Part shown: in pieces, positions 60,961 through 64,000 of the stretch
Position numbering within the stretch: the first letter of the stretch is position 1
How the letters are laid out: every line of letters starts with the position of its first letter
Assembly: GCF_018070565.1 (NCBI RefSeq)
Contig: NZ_JAGPXL010000015.1
Span: 62,001-126,000, forward strand
DNA: 64,000 bases
Direction: 5' to 3'
Origin: Streptomyces sp. B93
GTDB taxonomy: Bacteria; Actinomycetota; Actinomycetes; Streptomycetales; Streptomycetaceae
The notes under the pieces: model-generated
Seen by the model: the letters and a program-made list of their open reading frames with translations, nothing else
Told to the model about the DNA's origin: nothing
Database searches by the model: none
Position numbers and translations under genes: made by a program

Positions 60961-62052
60961 CTACTCGGCGACTTCCCCGTACGCGGCCAGCAACACGGCC
61001 GGGTCCGGGCCCTCCAGGACGGTCGGCCTGGCGAGGCCGTCCAGGACGATGAAGCGCAACAGGTCGCCCCGGGACTTCTTGTCGACCTTCATGGTCTCCA
61101 GCAGCTTGGGCCACTGGTCGTAGCGGTAGCTCAGCGGCAGCCCGACGGCCTGAAGGACCGTACGGTGCCGGTCGGCGGTCGCGTCGTCCAGACGGCCCGC
61201 CAGACGGCCCAGTTCGGCGGCGAAGTGCATACCGACCGAGACCGCCGCGCCGTGCCGCCACTTGTAGCGCTCGTTCTTCTCGATGGCGTGCGCGAGGGTG
61301 TGGCCGTAGTTGAGGATCTCCCGCAGCCCCGACTCCTTCAGGTCGGAGGAGACGACCTCGGCCTTCACCCGGATCGAGCGCTCGATCAACTCGGCGGTGT
61401 GCGGCCCCGCCGGGGTGCGCGCGGCCTGCGGGTCGGCCTCGATCAGCTCCAGGATCGCCGGGTCGGCGATGAAACCGGCCTTGATGATCTCCGCGAGCCC
61501 GGAGACGTAGTCGTTGACCGGCAGCGAGTCCAGCGCCGCGAGGTCGCAGAGCACACCCGCGGGCGGGTGGAAGGAGCCCACCAGGTTCTTGCCCTCGGCG
61601 GTGTTGATGCCGGTCTTGCCGCCGACGGCCGCGTCCACCATGGCCAGCACGGTCGTCGGGACCGCGATCCAGCGCACCCCGCGCAGCCAGGTCGCCGCCA
61701 CGAAACCGGCCAGGTCCGTGGTCGCGCCGCCGCCCACCCCGACGACGACGTCGCTGCGGGTGAACCCGGACTGACCGAGCGCCTTCCAGCAGTAGGCGGC
61801 GACCTCGGCGGTCTTGGCCTCTTCGGCGTTGGGCACCTGGATGGCGACCGCCTCGAAGCCCTGCTCGGCCAGGTCGGCCCGCAGCGCCTCACCGGTCTCG
61901 GCCAGCGCCTCCGGGTGGACGACCGCGACCCGCTTGGCCTTCTCGCCGATCAGCGCGCCGAGTTCACCGAGCAGCTGACGGCCCACCAGGACCTCGTAGG
62001 GGTCACTGCCCGCGGTGCCGCCGACCTGGATCCGGGTGACTGCCTCGCTCAT
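60961..62052 (-). CDS. aroB: 3-dehydroquinate synthase
   Basis: A 363-residue NAD- and metal-dependent enzyme of the shikimate pathway. NAD-binding GVGGGATTDLAGFVAATWLR, the VPTTVLAMVDAAVGGKTGIN segment, and the metal ligands in LNYGHTLAHAIEKNERYKWR and HGAAVSVGMHFA are complete. Its ATG overlaps the aroK stop by four bases, so it is coupled to aroK. It ends the aro unit. Confidence 0.97.
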   Translation of the reverse strand: MSEAVTRIQVGGTAGSDPYEVLVGRQLLGELGALIGEKAKRVAVVHPEALAETGEALRADLAEQGFEAVAIQVPNAEEAKTAEVAAYCWKALGQSGFTRSDVVVGVGGGATTDLAGFVAATWLRGVRWIAVPTTVLAMVDAAVGGKTGINTAEGKNLVGSFHPPAGVLCDLAALDSLPVNDYVSGLAEIIKAGFIADPAILELIEADPQAARTPAGPHTAELIERSIRVKAEVVSSDLKESGLREILNYGHTLAHAIEKNERYKWRHGAAVSVGMHFAAELGRLAGRLDDATADRHRTVLQAVGLPLSYRYDQWPKLLETMKVDKKSRGDLLRFIVLDGLARPTVLEGPDPAVLLAAYGEVAE

Positions 62053-62564
62053 GCTTCCTTCAACTCCACGGCGTTCAGGACCTCCTGGGTGACCTCTTCG
62101 GGCGTACGCCCGTCGGTCGGGACGACCGCGACGGCGATCTGCTCGTACAGATGCCGCCTGGCCTCCATCAGTTCCCGCCACTGCTTGCGCGGGTTGACCG
62201 CGAGCAGCGGCCGGGCGGCGTTCAGGCCGGTGCGCTTGACCGCCTCCTCGACGTCCATCGAGAGGTAGACGACCCGCGCCCCCGCCAGCAGCGCCCGGGT
62301 GTCGGCGTCCAGGATGGCGCCGCCGCCCAGTGCCAGTACGCCGTCGTGCTCGGCGAGCGCGGTGCGCACCGCCCGCTTCTCGACCGCCCGGAAGGCCGCC
62401 TCGCCCTCGTCGACGAAGATCTCCGCGATCGACCGGCCCTCGGCGGCGACGATGTCCTCGTCCGTGTCCCGGAAGCCGACGCCCAGGTGCTCCGCGAGCA
62501 GGAGCCCGACGGTGGACTTGCCCACGCCCATCGGCCCGACGAGGACGACCAGCGGCCCGGTCAC
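62049..62564 (-). CDS. aroK: Shikimate kinase
   Basis: A 171-residue kinase that phosphorylates shikimate. Walker A is VVLVGPMGVGKSTVGLLLAE. The shikimate-binding region is FRDTDEDIVAAEGRSIAEIF, followed by FRAVEKRAVRTAL and LALGGGAILDADT. GTG start at 62564 overlaps the aroC stop. The frame upstream in this phase is a shadow of aroC. Confidence 0.97.
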   Translation of the reverse strand: MTGPLVVLVGPMGVGKSTVGLLLAEHLGVGFRDTDEDIVAAEGRSIAEIFVDEGEAAFRAVEKRAVRTALAEHDGVLALGGGAILDADTRALLAGARVVYLSMDVEEAVKRTGLNAARPLLAVNPRKQWRELMEARRHLYEQIAVAVVPTDGRTPEEVTQEVLNAVELKEA

Positions 62565-63745
62565 CGGATCGCCAGGTTGTCGAGGTAGCCGCGGACGTTG
62601 CGGCGGGTCTCGGGGACGCTGTCGCCGCCGAACTTCTCGGCGACCGCGTCGGCCAGCACCAGCGCCACCATCGCCTCGGCGACGATCCCGGCCGCGGGTA
62701 CGGCGCACACGTCGGAGCGCTGGTGATGGGCGGCGGCGGGCTCGCCGGTGGCGACGTCCACGGTCTTCAGGGCGCGCGGCACGGTCGCGATGGGCTTCAT
62801 CGCCGCCCGCACCCGCAGCAGCTCGCCGGTGGTCAGACCGCCCTCGGTGCCGCCGGAGCGGCCGGTGGCGCGCCGGATGCCGTCGTCGGTGGTGACGATC
62901 TCGTCGTGCGCCTGGGAGCCCGGCACCCGGGCCAGGTCGAAGCCGTCGCCGACCTCCACGCCCTTGATCGCCTGGATGCCCATCAGCGCCGCCGCGAGCC
63001 GGGCGTCGAGCCTCCGGTCCCAGTGCACATGGGAGCCGAGACCGACGGGGACGCCGTAGGCCAGCACCTCGACCACGCCACCGAGGGTGTCGCCGTCCTT
63101 GTGGGCCTGGTCGATCTCCGCGACCATCGCCTTCGACGCGTCGGCGTCCAGGCAGCGCACCGGGTCGGCGTCGAGCCGCTCCACGTCGGCGGGGGTCGGG
63201 TAGACGCCGTACGGCGCCTTGGCCGAGGCCAGCTCGACGACGTGCGAGACGATCTCGATCCCGGCGGTCTCCTTCAGGTACGAGCGGGCCACCGCGCCCA
63301 GCGCCACCCGTGCCGCCGTCTCCCTTGCCGAGGCACGCTCCAGGATCGGCCGGGCCTCGTCGAAGCCGTACTTCTGCATGCCCGCGAGGTCGGCGTGGCC
63401 GGGGCGGGGGCGGGTCAGCGGCGCGTTGCGGGCCAGCTCGGCCAGCTCGTCCGGGTCCACCGGGTCGGCGGCCATGACCTTCTCCCACTTGGGCCACTCG
63501 GTGTTGCCGACCATGACCGCGACCGGCGAGCCCAGGGTCAGTCCGTGCCGGACGCCACCGATGAAGGTGACCTCGTCCCGCTCGAACTTCATCCGCGCAC
63601 CGCGTCCATAGCCCAGCCGCCGCCTCGCCAGGTGGTCCGCCACCATCTCCGTGGTGATCGGCACGCCGGCGGGAAGGCCCTCCAGCGTCGCGACGAGTGC
63701 GGGACCGTGGGACTCCCCCGCGGTCAGCCAGCGCAACCTGCTCAA
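62561..63745 (-). CDS. aroC: Chorismate synthase
   Basis: A 394-residue FMN-dependent enzyme that makes chorismate. Signatures: WLTAGESHGPALVATLEGLP at the start, RPGHADLAGMQKYGF and ARETAARVALGAVARSYL, and RSGGTEGGLTTGELLRVRAA. The start is an unusual TTG at 63745, chosen because GAGGAGCACCG is directly upstream and it gives the family N-terminus SRLRWLTAGESHG. It overlaps aroK and begins the unit aroC-aroK-aroB. Confidence 0.97.
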   Translation of the reverse strand: MSRLRWLTAGESHGPALVATLEGLPAGVPITTEMVADHLARRRLGYGRGARMKFERDEVTFIGGVRHGLTLGSPVAVMVGNTEWPKWEKVMAADPVDPDELAELARNAPLTRPRPGHADLAGMQKYGFDEARPILERASARETAARVALGAVARSYLKETAGIEIVSHVVELASAKAPYGVYPTPADVERLDADPVRCLDADASKAMVAEIDQAHKDGDTLGGVVEVLAYGVPVGLGSHVHWDRRLDARLAAALMGIQAIKGVEVGDGFDLARVPGSQAHDEIVTTDDGIRRATGRSGGTEGGLTTGELLRVRAAMKPIATVPRALKTVDVATGEPAAAHHQRSDVCAVPAAGIVAEAMVALVLADAVAEKFGGDSVPETRRNVRGYLDNLAIR

Positions 63746-63976
63746 CGGTGCTCCTCAGTGCTCGCGCCCTGGTACTGCCTCACGCACGCGCGTCCTCGCG
63801 TACGCCGCGGCGCGACCTGGGTGCGCGGCCCTGGCCCGCCACCTCCGATCCTCCCACGTCCGGACCCGTGTCCCGGCCGCCGGTCCATCAGGCGGGACGG
63901 GCCGGGCCCCGGCCGGACCCGCCGGACCGCCGCCACGGCGCGTCCGTCCCGGGGAAGTCTCCCCGCGGGTACCGCC

Positions 63977-64000
63977 CTAGCGCTCGGCGAGCGCGTGTTC
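63977..64000 (-). CDS. C-terminal end of a gene entering from the right edge
   Basis: The minus strand has an open frame ending in EHALAER and a TAG stop at 63977. The same strand as the aro genes and 230 bases upstream of aroC, in a position where a shikimate dehydrogenase gene often lies. Only seven residues are in the window, so the identity is a guess. The 230 bases between it and aroC hold no gene I can support. Confidence 0.4.
   Translation of the reverse strand, partial: EHALAER

Overview
This is a 64 kb stretch of a high-GC (about 72%) actinomycete chromosome, almost certainly Streptomyces. The evidence is the codon bias, the frequent GTG/TTG starts, BldD next to the pyr operon, the sIHF-gmk-rpoZ-coaBC-metK-priA-fmt-rsmB run, and an FMN-riboswitch ribE-ribM-ribBA-ribH operon. 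From memory, the order resembles the S. coelicolor SCO143x-SCO149x region. It is mostly core chromosome with a patch of accessory and regulatory genes between about 17 and 36 kb. I found no rRNA or tRNA gene, CRISPR array, insertion sequence or prophage.

Region 1 (1-12 kb): an amidohydrolase fragment, an Lrp/AsnC regulator, a small four-cysteine protein, an acyl-CoA dehydrogenase with a TetR regulator, a 46-residue membrane protein, a Tat-exported C39-type peptidase, a P-loop kinase-like protein, a candidate small RNA, an EccA-like TPR/AAA+ ATPase and two overlapping CBS/DUF21 membrane proteins. Region 2 (12-17 kb): ribE, ribM, ribBA, ribH, hisE, hisG and a membrane PH-domain protein all point left behind one FMN riboswitch. 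Region 3 (17-36 kb): a secreted GH18 chitinase behind chitinase-type direct repeats, an ECF41 sigma factor with its SDR partner, a ROK regulator divergent from an MFS transporter over a palindrome, a nucleobase permease, a GH6 glycosidase, an amine oxidase-nitrilase pair with an Lrp regulator, a GuaB1-type GMP reductase, a SorC regulator, rpe, and an MmpL transporter with dispersed repeats at both ends.

Region 4 (36-46 kb): translation, methionine, CoA and nucleotide housekeeping: rsmB, fmt, a helicase-motif-less priA, metK, coaBC, rpoZ, gmk and the sIHF nucleoid protein gene. Region 5 (46-57.5 kb): the complete de novo pyrimidine operon pyrR-pyrB-pyrC-(membrane gene)-carA-carB-pyrD-pyrF. It starts behind a PyrR-binding RNA loop that overlaps the pyrR ribosome binding site and has a strong hairpin before pyrD. 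bldD is divergent from pyrR. Region 6 (57.5-64 kb): nusB, efp, an M24 peptidase-like protein with substituted metal ligands, a P-loop protein with a Pro/His-rich head, and aroC-aroK-aroB.

No wholly new multi-gene system stands out. The best leads are regulatory: the PyrR loop, a DasR-like palindrome in front of genes not linked to chitin use, a candidate sRNA with its own promoter and terminator, a possible riboswitch expression platform, three direct repeats before the amine-oxidation genes, and the ROK operator. All functional statements rest on reading the sequence and on family knowledge; no database search was run.
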